64,000 nt of DNA from an uncultured Oscillospiraceae bacterium (GCA_900764755.1 CAAFPE010000061.1:1-64000), one strand, 5' to 3'; shown: positions 45,884-55,447, counted from the first letter of the stretch. Numbers and translations: made by a program. The notes: a model not told the origin generated them from the letters alone.

Positions 45884-47260
45884 TCAGACCTTGAAGTTGA
45901 CAGCGGTGTCTCCCTTCTGGTCGTGGCCAAACTCGTAGTCCTTGCCGGGGAGGATGGCATTGAGAGCGATGCCGGTGATGGCAGCCACCGCCAGGCCGGA
46001 CAGGCTGATGGTGGCAGTGCCCACATGGAAGGTGACAGCACCGGAGTAGTTGACACCGATGGCCAGCACCATGATGATGGCGGCCACGATGACGTTGCGG
46101 CTGTTGGTAAAGTCCACCTGGTTTTCCACCACGTTGCGCACGCCCACGGCGGAGATCATGCCGTACAGCACCATGGACACGCCGCCCATGGTGGCGGTGG
46201 GCATGGCGGCCACCAGGGCTGCGAACTTGGGGGAGAAGGAGAGCAGGATGGCCAGACTGGCTGCGATGCGGATCACCCGGGGATCATAGACCTTGGAGAG
46301 GGCCAGCACGCCCGTGTTCTCACCGTAGGTGGTATTGGCCGGGGCGCCGAACAGAGAGGCCAGGGAGGTGGCCAGGCCGTCGCCCAGGAGGGTGCGGTGG
46401 AATCCAGGGTTTTCCAGGTAGTTGCGCTCACAGGTGGAGGAGATGGCGCACATATCGCCGATGTGCTCCACCATGGTGGCCAGGGCCAGAGGCATGATGG
46501 TCACCGCTGCGGTGAGGAGCATCCCGTGGTCCAGGTCGGGGCGGCTGAACAGACCGAACAGTGTATTCTGGAACTGGAAGGGGAGGCCGATCCAGGGGGC
46601 GTCGATCAGTGCCTGGACCTTGACCGGGTCCATGACCTGCATCCCGTTGATCTGACAGATGGCGGCCACCGCATAAGAGCCCACCACGCCCAGTAGGATG
46701 GGGATGATCTTGATCATTCCCTTGCCCCAGATGTTGCAGCCAACCACAATGGCAATGGCGATGAGGGCGATGGCCCAGTTGGTGCGGCAGTTGGAGATGG
46801 CAGTGGAACTGAGGGTCAGGCCGATGCAGATGATGATGGGACCGGTGACGATGGGAGGAAAATAGCGCATGACCTTCTTGGTGCCAAAAACCTTGAACAG
46901 GGCGGACAACAGGACATACATCAGTCCGGCCAGCATGACACCGAAGCAGGCGTAGGGGAGCATCTCTGTATTGGCGACAGCGTTTCCGTTACTGTCGGTG
47001 AGCATGGGGGCAATGGCCTGATAGCCGCCGATGAAGGCGAAGGAGGAGCCCAGAAAGGCGGGAACCATTCCCTTGGTCAGAAAGTGGAACAGCAGTGTGC
47101 CCAGCCCGGCGAACAGCAGGGTAGCGGACACGGACAGCCCGGTGAGGGCGGGGACCAGCACGGTGGCGCCGAACATGGCGAACATATGCTGGACGCCCAG
47201 GATCAGCATTTTGGGACGGCCCAGCTGGCGGGCGTCATAGATACCTTGGTTTGGATTCAT
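45884..47260 (-). CDS. uracil/xanthine permease (NCS2 family)
   Basis: Nucleobase:cation symporter of 458 residues with about 14 hydrophobic segments. The family is recognised by QHMFAMFGATVLVPALTGLS near the N-terminus, ALATMVEHIGDMCAISSTCERNYLENPGFHRTLLGDGLATSLASLFGAPANTTYGENTGVLALSKV (the NCS2 signature region) and VRNVVENQVDF. The first of these segments (about 20-39) and VEHIGD match UraA-type uracil permeases better than xanthine or urate carriers, so uracil is likely. Start at 47260 behind GGGAGATCAAAAGA; the open frame upstream crosses the leader. A terminator-like hairpin in the leader suggests control by attenuation. Confidence 0.88.
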   Translation of the reverse strand: MNPNQGIYDARQLGRPKMLILGVQHMFAMFGATVLVPALTGLSVSATLLFAGLGTLLFHFLTKGMVPAFLGSSFAFIGGYQAIAPMLTDSNGNAVANTEMLPYACFGVMLAGLMYVLLSALFKVFGTKKVMRYFPPIVTGPIIICIGLTLSSTAISNCRTNWAIALIAIAIVVGCNIWGKGMIKIIPILLGVVGSYAVAAICQINGMQVMDPVKVQALIDAPWIGLPFQFQNTLFGLFSRPDLDHGMLLTAAVTIMPLALATMVEHIGDMCAISSTCERNYLENPGFHRTLLGDGLATSLASLFGAPANTTYGENTGVLALSKVYDPRVIRIAASLAILLSFSPKFAALVAAMPTATMGGVSMVLYGMISAVGVRNVVENQVDFTNSRNVIVAAIIMVLAIGVNYSGAVTFHVGTATISLSGLAVAAITGIALNAILPGKDYEFGHDQKGDTAVNFKV

Positions 47261-47299
47261 TCTTTTGATCTCCCTTCTCAGTGTCTGGTGGTATTTTGC

Positions 47300-47445
47300 G
47301 CAGAAAAAAAGACAATCAACGGGTGATTGTCCACACACAGAAGAAACAAAGGAACACGGGCGAAAAACAGCCGGCTTTCCATGACAGGCACCATCCTTTG
47401 CTCCAAATCTCGGACCATTGTATCAGAGAGATAGGAAAAGTGCAA
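47300..47445 (-). promoter_or_regulatory. promoter and attenuator-like leader of the NCS2 permease gene
   Basis: A minus-strand promoter TTGCAC (47440-47445), 17-bp spacer, TACAAT (47417-47422) starts a ~150-base leader. Before the ribosome site GACAATCA and TGATTGTC pair (within 47308-47332), followed by seven U on the minus strand. That is an intrinsic terminator inside the leader, as in PyrR- or riboswitch-controlled uracil permease genes. The PyrR-binding consensus and purine-riboswitch core were looked for and not seen, so the effector is open. Confidence 0.6.
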
Positions 47446-47528
47446 GAGCAAAATCGGGCTTTTTCCCATTTTTTCTGAAACGGCGAAAGAGAAGGGGCGG
47501 CTGTGGCAGACCTTGGCACTTGTAATGG

Positions 47529-47557
47529 TTGACTTTGGCGGTAAAAATGGATAAACT
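47529..47557 (+). promoter_or_regulatory. lysA promoter
   Basis: TTGACT (47529-47534), 17-bp spacer, TAAACT (47552-47557), about 70 bases before the ATG. A CCGCCCC/GGGGCGG hairpin (47574-47592) lies in the leader. Confidence 0.75.
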
Positions 47558-47624
47558 AAATCTGATTTTTTCTCCGCCCCGACAGGGGGCGGGGACCAGA
47601 CTGTTCATAGAGAGATAAGGAGCG

Positions 47625-48890
47625 ATGGAAGTGAAAAAACCGTTTGTCACCCTGGAGCAGCTCCAGGAGATCACCCGTCAGCACCCTACCCCCTTCCACC
47701 TGTATGATGAGCAGGGCATACGGGAGAATGCCAGGGCTTTGAAGGCGGCCTTTGCCTGGAACCCCGGCTATACGGAGTACTTCGCGGTGAAGGCCACCCC
47801 CAATCCCCAGATCCTGAAGATCCTGCGGGAGGAGGGCTGCGGGGTGGACTGCTCCTCTTTGTGCGAGCTGATGATGTCCGACCGCTGCGGCTTCCGGGGC
47901 GGGAAGATCATGTTTTCCTCCAACGATACCCCGGCGGAGGAGTTCGTCCTGGCAGAGAAGCTGGGGGCCACCATCAATCTGGATGACATCACCCATGTGG
48001 AATTTCTGAAAAACACCCTGGGCTATATCCCCAAGAAGATCTCCTGCCGGTATAATCCAGGGGGAGTATTCCAGGTTGGAGAGAGCAAAGAGGGCTTTCA
48101 GGTCATGGACAACCCGGGAGAGGCCAAGTACGGCATGACCCGGACTCAGATCGCCCAGGCATTCCGCCGACTGAAGGAGCTGGGTGCGGAGGAGTTCGGC
48201 ATCCATGCCTTCCTGGCCTCTAATACCCTGTCCAACGAGTACTATCCGGCCCTGGCCCGGGTGCTGTTCCAGCTGGCGGCGGAGCTGAAGGAAGAGACCG
48301 GCTGCCACATCACCTTCATCAATCTGTCCGGCGGCGTAGGGGTGCCCTACCGCCCGGAGCAGCCGGCCAACGACATTGCTGCCATTGGTGCGGGGGTGCG
48401 GAAGGCCTATGAGGAGATCCTGGTCCCCGCGGGCATGGGGGATGTGGCCCTTTGTACCGAGCTGGGGCGTTTCATGCTTGCCCCATACGGGCATCTGGTG
48501 ACCCGGGTGCTCCATCAGAAGCACACATACAAGGAGTATGTGGGGGTGGACGCCTGCGCCTCCAACCTGATGCGGCCTGCCATCTATGGGGCTTATCACC
48601 ACATCACCGTCATGGGGAAGGAGAACGCGCCCTGCGACCATAAGTACGACGTGACCGGCTCCCTGTGTGAGAACAGCGACAAATTTGCCATCGACCGGAT
48701 GCTTCCGGAGGTGGAGATCGGAGACCTGCTGGTGATCCACGATACCGGGGCCCACGGCCACGCCATGGGCTATCAGTACAACGGACGCCTGCGCTCGGCT
48801 GAGGTGCTGCTCCAGGAGGACGGCTCCGCCCGCCTGATCCGGAGAGCCGAAACGCCGGAGGATTACTTCGCCACGGTAGTTTGGGAGTAA
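47625..48890 (+). CDS. lysA: diaminopimelate decarboxylase family protein
   Basis: PLP enzyme that decarboxylates meso-diaminopimelate to lysine, 421 residues. Alanine-racemase-type barrel with the PLP Lys at K56 in YFAVKATPNPQIL, the phosphate-binding INLSGGVGVPYRPEQ (about 224-238), and TGSLCENSDKFA, which gives the C-x-S-D active-site Cys. GAHGHAMGYQYNGRLRSAEVLL closes the C-terminal beta domain. AAGGAGC lies before ATG 47625. Its last codons (TPEDYFATVVWE) are duplicated 224 bp downstream as TPEDYFATAIWE. The present end may therefore have been supplied by the inserted element. Other fold type III decarboxylases are less likely. Confidence 0.88.
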   Translation: MEVKKPFVTLEQLQEITRQHPTPFHLYDEQGIRENARALKAAFAWNPGYTEYFAVKATPNPQILKILREEGCGVDCSSLCELMMSDRCGFRGGKIMFSSNDTPAEEFVLAEKLGATINLDDITHVEFLKNTLGYIPKKISCRYNPGGVFQVGESKEGFQVMDNPGEAKYGMTRTQIAQAFRRLKELGAEEFGIHAFLASNTLSNEYYPALARVLFQLAAELKEETGCHITFINLSGGVGVPYRPEQPANDIAAIGAGVRKAYEEILVPAGMGDVALCTELGRFMLAPYGHLVTRVLHQKHTYKEYVGVDACASNLMRPAIYGAYHHITVMGKENAPCDHKYDVTGSLCENSDKFAIDRMLPEVEIGDLLVIHDTGAHGHAMGYQYNGRLRSAEVLLQEDGSARLIRRAETPEDYFATVVWE

Positions 48891-48892
48891 GA

Positions 48893-49074
48893 GGGAGTGG
48901 GTCGGTCTGAGCAATCAGCTGCCTTGGCGTTTCGGCGACCCAATCGCAGATGGGGCGGCGCGGAGCGCCGTACAAGCGTTTTGCCGGAGGCAAAATCTTG
49001 GCGGAGGCGGAATTCAGTTCCGCCGAGCAATGAAAAAACCGGGCCCCCGGAAATGGAATGGTCCATTTCCGGGC
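48893..49074 (+). mobile_element. small structured 3'-end element, lysA copy
   Basis: Non-coding DNA of about 180 bp between the lysA stop and a stranded second copy of the lysA tail. It is a chain of hairpins: GGGTCG/CGACCC at the left, CGGCGC/GCGCCG, TTTTGCC/GGCAAAA, GGCGGAA/TTCCGCC, and a 12-bp end hairpin (49046-49057 with 49062-49073). The end hairpin stops one or two bases before the tail copy. The 76-bp core 48973-49048 is about three-quarters identical by eye to the core behind rubrerythrin, in the same orientation relative to its gene. It separates lysA from lrgAB. Confidence 0.7.
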
Positions 49075-49075
49075 A

Positions 49076-49114
49076 ACGCCGGAGGATTACTTCGCCACAG
49101 CGATCTGGGAGTAA
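49076..49114 (+). pseudogene. stranded 3' end of a lysA gene
   Basis: The codons read TPEDYFATAIWE and stop, matching the end of the intact lysA (TPEDYFATVVWE). The nucleotide match covers 48851-48892 against 49075-49116 with six or so differences clustered before TGGGAG. The fragment has no start. The lrgA start lies 38 bases after its stop, so lysA and lrgAB were probably closely spaced before the insertion. Confidence 0.85.
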
Positions 49115-49151
49115 GACGAACAGGCGATCTGACAGGAAAGGAAGCGGATCG

Positions 49152-49520
49152 ATGAATATTATGGGAGAACTGGCTCTGATCTTTGGGATCAGCTTGGCGG
49201 GAGAGGGCGTGGCGGCGCTGCTCCCGGTGTCCTTTCCCGCCAGTGTGATCAGTATGATCCTGTTGGTGGTCCTGCTGCTGACCGGAGCGGTCAAGGAGCG
49301 GCAGATCCAGTCGGTCTCACACTTCCTGATCGCCAATATGGCCTTCTTCTTTATCCCATCCCTGGTGGGTACTATGGAGCATGGAGCGATGTTAAAAAGT
49401 CAGGTGGTGCCCCTGCTGGTCATTGTGGGACTGACCACACCGGTGGTCTATCTGGCCACCGGCTGGACGGTGCAGCTGATGATGCGGCTGTTCCGGAGAA
49501 AAGGGGAGGGAAAATCGTGA
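49152..49520 (+). CDS. lrgA: LrgA/CidA-type holin-like membrane protein
   Basis: Small membrane protein of 122 residues with four hydrophobic segments, of the CidA/LrgA family. These proteins act with LrgB in control of murein hydrolase export, pyruvate transport or cell death (family knowledge). MGELALIFGISLAGEGVAALLPVSFPASVISMILLVVLLLTGAVKERQI is the diagnostic N-terminal half, and SHFLIANMAFFFIPSLVGTME follows. AGGAAGCGGATCG precedes ATG 49152. It overlaps lrgB by four bases. The upstream frame runs through the inserted element and was not used. Confidence 0.9.
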   Translation: MNIMGELALIFGISLAGEGVAALLPVSFPASVISMILLVVLLLTGAVKERQIQSVSHFLIANMAFFFIPSLVGTMEHGAMLKSQVVPLLVIVGLTTPVVYLATGWTVQLMMRLFRRKGEGKS

Positions 49521-50206
49521 CTGAGTTGACGGAGGGACTGTTGAACTCCCCGTTTTTGGGGCTGGGCCTCTCAGCAGCGGCCTGGTGCGCCGGCCTGTGG
49601 ATCCAGAAAAAAACCGGATGGGTGCTGTGTAATCCACTGCTGATCGCTGGACTGCTGATCATCGCCTTCCTGGCTGCCTTTCATATTCCGTTGGAGCAGT
49701 ATAACATTGGGGGCGACATGATCAAGCTGATGCTGGGGCCGGTGACGGCAGTGCTGGCCCTGAATATCTACCGCCAGCGGGAAATCCTGCGGGAGCACTT
49801 TCTTCCGGTGCTGGCGGGCTGCTTGGCAGGGAGCGCGGTCAGCCTGCTCAGTGTGCTGGCCCTGTGCCAGCTGTTTCAGATGGAGGAGCTGCTGACCGCA
49901 TCCCTGCTGCCCAAAAGCGTCACCACTGCCATTGCGGTGGGGATCGCAGAGAGCCGGGGCGGCGTCCAGGGGATTGCGGCTGCCGCCGTAGCAGTAGCCG
50001 GCATCACCGGCGCGGTGTGCGCCCCACTGTTTGCAAAGTGGTTCCACATCACCGACCCGGTGGCGGAGGGACTGGCCATCGGCGCGTGCAGCCACGCCCT
50101 GGGAACCACAAAGGCCATGGAGATCGGCGAGCTCCAGGGGGCCATGAGCTCCATCGCCATCTGTGTGTGCGGGATCTTTACCTCTCTCCTGGCACTGTTT
50201 CTGTGA
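49517..50206 (+). CDS. lrgB: LrgB-type membrane protein
   Basis: Partner of LrgA, 229 residues with about seven hydrophobic segments. Family markers are NPLLIAGLLIIAFLAAFHI near the start, GDMIKLMLGPVTAVLALNIYRQREIL (about 68-93), LLPKSVTTAIAVGIAESRGGVQG (about 131-153) and ACSHALGTTKAMEIGELQGAMSSIAI (about 190-215). The start is GTG at 49517, inside the GTGA overlap with lrgA, indicating translational coupling. Relatives (PftAB) import pyruvate; that role is possible but not shown by the sequence. No LytTR sensor or regulator is nearby. Confidence 0.92.
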   Translation: MTELTEGLLNSPFLGLGLSAAAWCAGLWIQKKTGWVLCNPLLIAGLLIIAFLAAFHIPLEQYNIGGDMIKLMLGPVTAVLALNIYRQREILREHFLPVLAGCLAGSAVSLLSVLALCQLFQMEELLTASLLPKSVTTAIAVGIAESRGGVQGIAAAAVAVAGITGAVCAPLFAKWFHITDPVAEGLAIGACSHALGTTKAMEIGELQGAMSSIAICVCGIFTSLLALFL

Positions 50207-50218
50207 GAGTACAAGAAG

Positions 50219-50250
50219 GCCGGACGGACCGTCGCTGCGGTCCGTCCGGC
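50219..50250. terminator. hairpin between convergent lrgB and the repeat SLH gene
   Basis: Perfect 13-bp stem (50219-50231 with 50238-50250), followed by TCTTATCTTT on the plus side. Confidence 0.8.
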
Positions 50251-50267
50251 TCTTATCTTTTGGAAAC

Positions 50268-52592
50268 TCAGGGATAGCGGGTATACATCTCGTCCAGGTC
50301 GTCGAAGCGGCCCCAGAAATCCCAGTCGATCTCATTGTCATCATCCACAGTGACGTAATAGACTTCCTCGTCGCTGGTATCGATGGACAGCACGATGCCG
50401 TATTTCTCCTCATAATCATCATAGACCAGATCGCCCGCCTTCAGATCCTCGGGCTTCCGGACAGAGGAGTCGTCCAGATCGCCAAAAATCTTGTCGCTGA
50501 TGAAGTAGGCAAAAGCCTTGTCCTCATATCCGGAGCCCAGGACGTCAGAGGTGTACTTTTTGTCCTCATTCCAGGAGTCACCCTGCTCGTAGTCCTCCTT
50601 CAGGTCGTCCAGCAGGCTGGAGACGTTGCGCTCCGTGGCGGCCTTGCCATTGGCCAGCTCGTCATCGCCCTGATCCCCGCTGTCATCGGGATAGCGGGTG
50701 AGCATATCGGTGAGGTCATCAAACTCACACCAATAGCCCCATTTGAGCTTCTCATCCTCCACGGTGGCGTACTGAACGGTGTCGTCGCTGGTATCGACCT
50801 GCAGGACCACACCGTAGCGCTCCATATTGTCGTCATAGACGACATCGCCCACACGGAGATCCTTCGCTTTTCGGACAGGGGAGTCGTCCAGATCGCCGAA
50901 CACCTTGTCGCTGATGAAGTAGGCGAAGGCCTTGTCCGCATAACCGGAGCCCAGGACGTCGGAGGTGTACTTATCATCCTCATCCCAGGAGTCGCCCGGC
51001 TCATAGTCCTTCTTGAGGTCGTCCAGCAGGCTGGAGACATTCCGCTCTGTGGCGGCCTTTCCGTTGGCCAGTTCGTTATCTCCCTGATCCCCATCCTCCT
51101 CCTCATCAGGATAGCGGGTGATCATATCGGAGAGGTCATCAAAGTCGCACCAGCCCTTCCAATCAATCTCATGGTCATCATCGACTGTGACATAGTCCAC
51201 CGTCTCATTCCGGGTGTCCACAGACAGAACCAGGCCATACTTCTCCTCATGGTCGTCGTAAATCAGGTCGCCCACCCGAAGGTCCTCGGCCTTTCGGACG
51301 GAGGAGTCCTCCAGTTCATCGAAGATCTTGTCACTGAGGAAATAGGAAAAGGCCTTGTCCTCATATCCGGAGCCCAGAACGTCAGAGGTGTACTTTTTAT
51401 CCTCGTTCCAGGAGTCCCCCTGTTCGTAGTCCTTCTTGAGGTCGTCCAGCAGGTTAGAGACGTTGCGCTCGGTGGCGGCGTTGCCGTTGGCCAGCTTGCC
51501 GCCGGAGGGCTTGGTGAGATAGCGGGAGTACACAGTATCTGAGCGGTCCAGGTCGTCCAGGGACTTGGTGCGGCTCCAGGAGATCCAGCCGTCCTCATCA
51601 CAGGAAGCATAGGTGAAGCGGTTCCCGTCCCGGGAGACCACTACGCCGTATGTGCTGCCGCTGTCCAGCTTCAGCAGGTCGCCCACCCGCAGATCCTCGG
51701 GGTCGTCCAGCTCATAGGAGGAGATGGCGCCGAATACCCGGTCGCTGAGCATATAGGCAAAGCCCGCCTCGCCGGAGCCGCGGCCCAGGACCTTGGAGGT
51801 GTAGACCCGGTCGGTGTTCCACCGGTCAAAGGAGGGGTATTCAGCCTCCAGTTCCCGCAGCAGGTCGGACACGTTCTCTTCCGTGACAGCGGAGTTGTCT
51901 GTCAGTCGGTTGGAGTTGTTGTAGGTGGGGGACAGGAGGGACTCCTGCTCCTCGAACAGGGAGCAGAGTACCACTGCGGCCTCCGCCCGGGTGGTACTGC
52001 TTCCGCCGTTGAAGCGGCCGTTCTGGTCGCCGCTGAGGAAGCCTTTGGCATAGGAATAGAGCACCGCATACTGGTAGCTGGAGGGGACCGAGGAAAAGTC
52101 ACGGATCCGGACGCTGGAATATGCCAGAGATGCGGCAGAGGGCTCCTCGAAGCCCTGGGCGGTTGCCACATTGTACATGATCTGGGCCATGTCATAGCGG
52201 CTGATCTTGGCGTTGGCGACGGAGGCAGTCCAATCCCCGGCGGAGGCCCGCTGCTGGGCGGCCTGAGTGCCCTTCAGGATGCCGGCGGAATAGGCCGCGT
52301 TGAGATAGGGCCGCCACCAGTCGGAAGAACTGCTCTGGGCGGATACCTCATCCTCATAGAACATCCCGCACACCATGGTGACAAAATGGGCGTTGGACAG
52401 CGTCTCCTGAGGACCGTACCGCCCGTCTCCCAGGCCAGAGACCAGCCCATTGGAGGCCGCCTTGGTGATGTAAGGATAACCCCAGTAGCTTGAGGGAACA
52501 TCCCGGAAGGTGACAGAGGCGGCGGAAGCCCCGGCCGTCAGGGTACACAGGCCAAGGGCCAGCGCAAGCGTGCGCCGCAAGCCTGATTTCAT
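50268..52592 (-). CDS. large secreted SLH protein with four ~138-residue repeats
   Basis: Predicted surface protein of 774 residues. A signal peptide (about 1-24, MKSGLRRTLALALGLCTLTA) is followed by three SLH-like modules (about 27-215; VTFRDVPSSYWGYPYITKAA, RYDMAQIMYNVA, TTRAEAAVVLCSLFEEQ). Four tandem repeats start near residues 228, 366, 506 and 645. The last three share LANGxAATERNVSxLLDDLKxDYE, YTSDVLGSGYxDKAF and RVGDLxYDD motifs and are highly alike; the first is diverged. Within repeats AEDLRVGDLIYDDHEEKYG resembles a small beta barrel. The SLH part should anchor it to the wall. Function is unknown. AAGGAGGAGA precedes the ATG. Confidence 0.85.
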   Translation of the reverse strand: MKSGLRRTLALALGLCTLTAGASAASVTFRDVPSSYWGYPYITKAASNGLVSGLGDGRYGPQETLSNAHFVTMVCGMFYEDEVSAQSSSSDWWRPYLNAAYSAGILKGTQAAQQRASAGDWTASVANAKISRYDMAQIMYNVATAQGFEEPSAASLAYSSVRIRDFSSVPSSYQYAVLYSYAKGFLSGDQNGRFNGGSSTTRAEAAVVLCSLFEEQESLLSPTYNNSNRLTDNSAVTEENVSDLLRELEAEYPSFDRWNTDRVYTSKVLGRGSGEAGFAYMLSDRVFGAISSYELDDPEDLRVGDLLKLDSGSTYGVVVSRDGNRFTYASCDEDGWISWSRTKSLDDLDRSDTVYSRYLTKPSGGKLANGNAATERNVSNLLDDLKKDYEQGDSWNEDKKYTSDVLGSGYEDKAFSYFLSDKIFDELEDSSVRKAEDLRVGDLIYDDHEEKYGLVLSVDTRNETVDYVTVDDDHEIDWKGWCDFDDLSDMITRYPDEEEDGDQGDNELANGKAATERNVSSLLDDLKKDYEPGDSWDEDDKYTSDVLGSGYADKAFAYFISDKVFGDLDDSPVRKAKDLRVGDVVYDDNMERYGVVLQVDTSDDTVQYATVEDEKLKWGYWCEFDDLTDMLTRYPDDSGDQGDDELANGKAATERNVSSLLDDLKEDYEQGDSWNEDKKYTSDVLGSGYEDKAFAYFISDKIFGDLDDSSVRKPEDLKAGDLVYDDYEEKYGIVLSIDTSDEEVYYVTVDDDNEIDWDFWGRFDDLDEMYTRYP

Positions 52593-52680
52593 ATCAAAAT
52601 CTCCTCCTTCTGATACAGTATAAGCAGATATACAGGAAGCCGCAGGAGCCACTGGTGTGTGGTATCCCGGGCTCAATTCT

Positions 52681-52709
52681 ATTGTACCCTGCCTGTACGG
52701 AAAAGTCAA
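52681..52709 (-). promoter_or_regulatory. promoter of the repeat SLH gene
   Basis: Minus-strand TTGACT (52704-52709), 17-bp spacer and TACAAT (52681-52686), about 90 bases before the start codon. Confidence 0.8.
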
Positions 52710-52776
52710 AACAGAACCAAAAAATTTATCATTTCTTAATGTTCAGATGTCAGCATAAAAAAGGTAAAAGAAACCA

Positions 52777-52800
52777 CCCCAGTATTAGAGAATACTGAGG
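52777..52800 (-). terminator. hairpin downstream of ybaB (distal)
   Basis: Ten-base-pair stem (52777-52786 with 52791-52800, one G-U), then TGGTTTCTTTTACC on the minus strand. With the proximal hairpin it accounts for most of the 313-base gap before the SLH gene. Confidence 0.6.
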
Positions 52801-52878
52801 CGGCAGGAGATCCGGGGGCGCAGAGAGCAGTTTGCTCTGGCACAGCTTCCGGGATCAGCAGTATAAAGTTCTGTTTGA

Positions 52879-52904
52879 CTGCTTTTTCTTGTAAGAAAAA
52901 GCAG
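52879..52904 (-). terminator. proximal hairpin after ybaB
   Basis: Twelve-base-pair stem CTGCTTTTTCTT (52879-52890) with 52893-52904, right at the ybaB stop. Confidence 0.55.
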
Positions 52905-52905
52905 G

Positions 52906-53253
52906 TCAGAAGGGGAGGCCAAGGCCGCCGGTGAGCTTCTGCATGGTAGAGGCGGCGTCGCCCTCGGCGGCGCGCATGGCCTCATTGACGGCGGCCACGA
53001 TGAGATCCTCCAGCATCTCCACGTCGTCGGGATCCACCGCGTCGGGATCGATCTCCAGGGCCTTCAGCTCCCGCTTGCCGGAGACGGTGGCGGTGACCAC
53101 GCCGCCGCCAGCGCTGGCCTCATAGGTCTTTTCCTCCAGCTCCTGCTGCATCCGCATCATGTCCTGCTGCATCTTCTGGGCCTGCTTGATCATGTTCATA
53201 TTCATGCCGCCGCCCATGCCGCCCATACCGCGGCTTCCATATCCTTTTGCCAT
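52906..53253 (-). CDS. ybaB: YbaB/EbfC family nucleoid-associated protein
   Basis: DNA-binding protein of 115 residues, encoded directly after dnaX as in most bacteria. The family core MIKQAQKMQQDMMRMQQELEEKTYEASAGGGVVTATVSGKRELKALEIDPDAVDPDDVEMLEDLIVAAVNEAMR is clear. The N-terminus is unusually rich in Gly and Met (GYGSRGMGGMGGGMNMNM). The start at 53253 follows GGAGAATCG, 31 bases after dnaX; longer frames overlap dnaX. recR, its frequent third partner, is not here. Confidence 0.95.
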   Translation of the reverse strand: MAKGYGSRGMGGMGGGMNMNMIKQAQKMQQDMMRMQQELEEKTYEASAGGGVVTATVSGKRELKALEIDPDAVDPDDVEMLEDLIVAAVNEAMRAAEGDAASTMQKLTGGLGLPF

Positions 53254-53284
53254 AGTCGATTCTCCTTCCGATCCTTGAGGGATC

Positions 53285-55015
<1,731 letters not shown>

Positions 55016-55101
55016 GGACACGTTCACCTCGAAAGAAAACTCCCGGCCCCCTGCGGCGCTCAGCCGGGCGGGGAAGGGACCGGGACAAAGAAACGGGCTT
55101 C

Positions 55102-55394
55102 GGCGGAAGGCAAGGCCGCACACCGGCCTTTGAAGCGTGCGGTATGCCCGTTACCTGAACAGCCGGCTCAAGGACAGTAACCCCGCGGCACACGCGGCGG
55201 GCCGCTTAGTGCTGCTCGGTTCCCCGCCTGACACGGTTCACGGAGCCGCGTTGCGCGGGACCGGCCTATCATCACTGCTTATTCAGGTCAGACGACACAT
55301 CGCACGTCCGGGGACCGGGATTCATCCCTGCTTTAGCGGGTTGCAGGTACAGGGCACCGCTATCTCCCCAACTAGTGCGGCCTTGCTTCCCGCC
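55102..55394 (-). ncRNA. ffs: signal recognition particle RNA (large type with Alu domain)
   Basis: The minus strand matches the Firmicute-type SRP RNA. The 5' Alu domain contains TAGCGGTGCCCTGTACCTGC and GCAGGGATGAATCCC. The S domain has GTGTCAGG and GGAACCGAGCAGCACTAAG, flanking the Ffh-binding asymmetric loop. GTGCCGCGGGGTTACTGTCC follows on the 3' side. The ends (55375-55394 and 55102-55121) can form a long closing helix of up to about 20 bp. Position next to dnaX is also typical. The RNA pairs with Ffh to target membrane and secreted proteins. Exact ends are estimates. Confidence 0.93.
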
Positions 55395-55418
55395 GAAGCC
55401 GGAACAAGACTGGCATAT

Positions 55419-55447
55419 ATTTTACTATACTTCCTTAAAATTAGCAA
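55419..55447 (-). promoter_or_regulatory. SRP RNA promoter
   Basis: Minus-strand TTGCTA (55442-55447), 17-bp spacer and TAAAAT (55419-55424), so transcription would begin close to the proposed RNA 5' end. Confidence 0.75.

Noticed and set aside
47334..47416. PyrR-binding loop or purine riboswitch in the permease leader
   Set aside because: Neither the CAGAGAGGCUU-type loop nor the purine aptamer core could be found on the leader strand.
50268..51500. Regular DNA repeats that might be read as a CRISPR or tandem array
   Set aside because: The period is about 415-420 bp, in frame, and encodes conserved protein repeats, with no short spacers.
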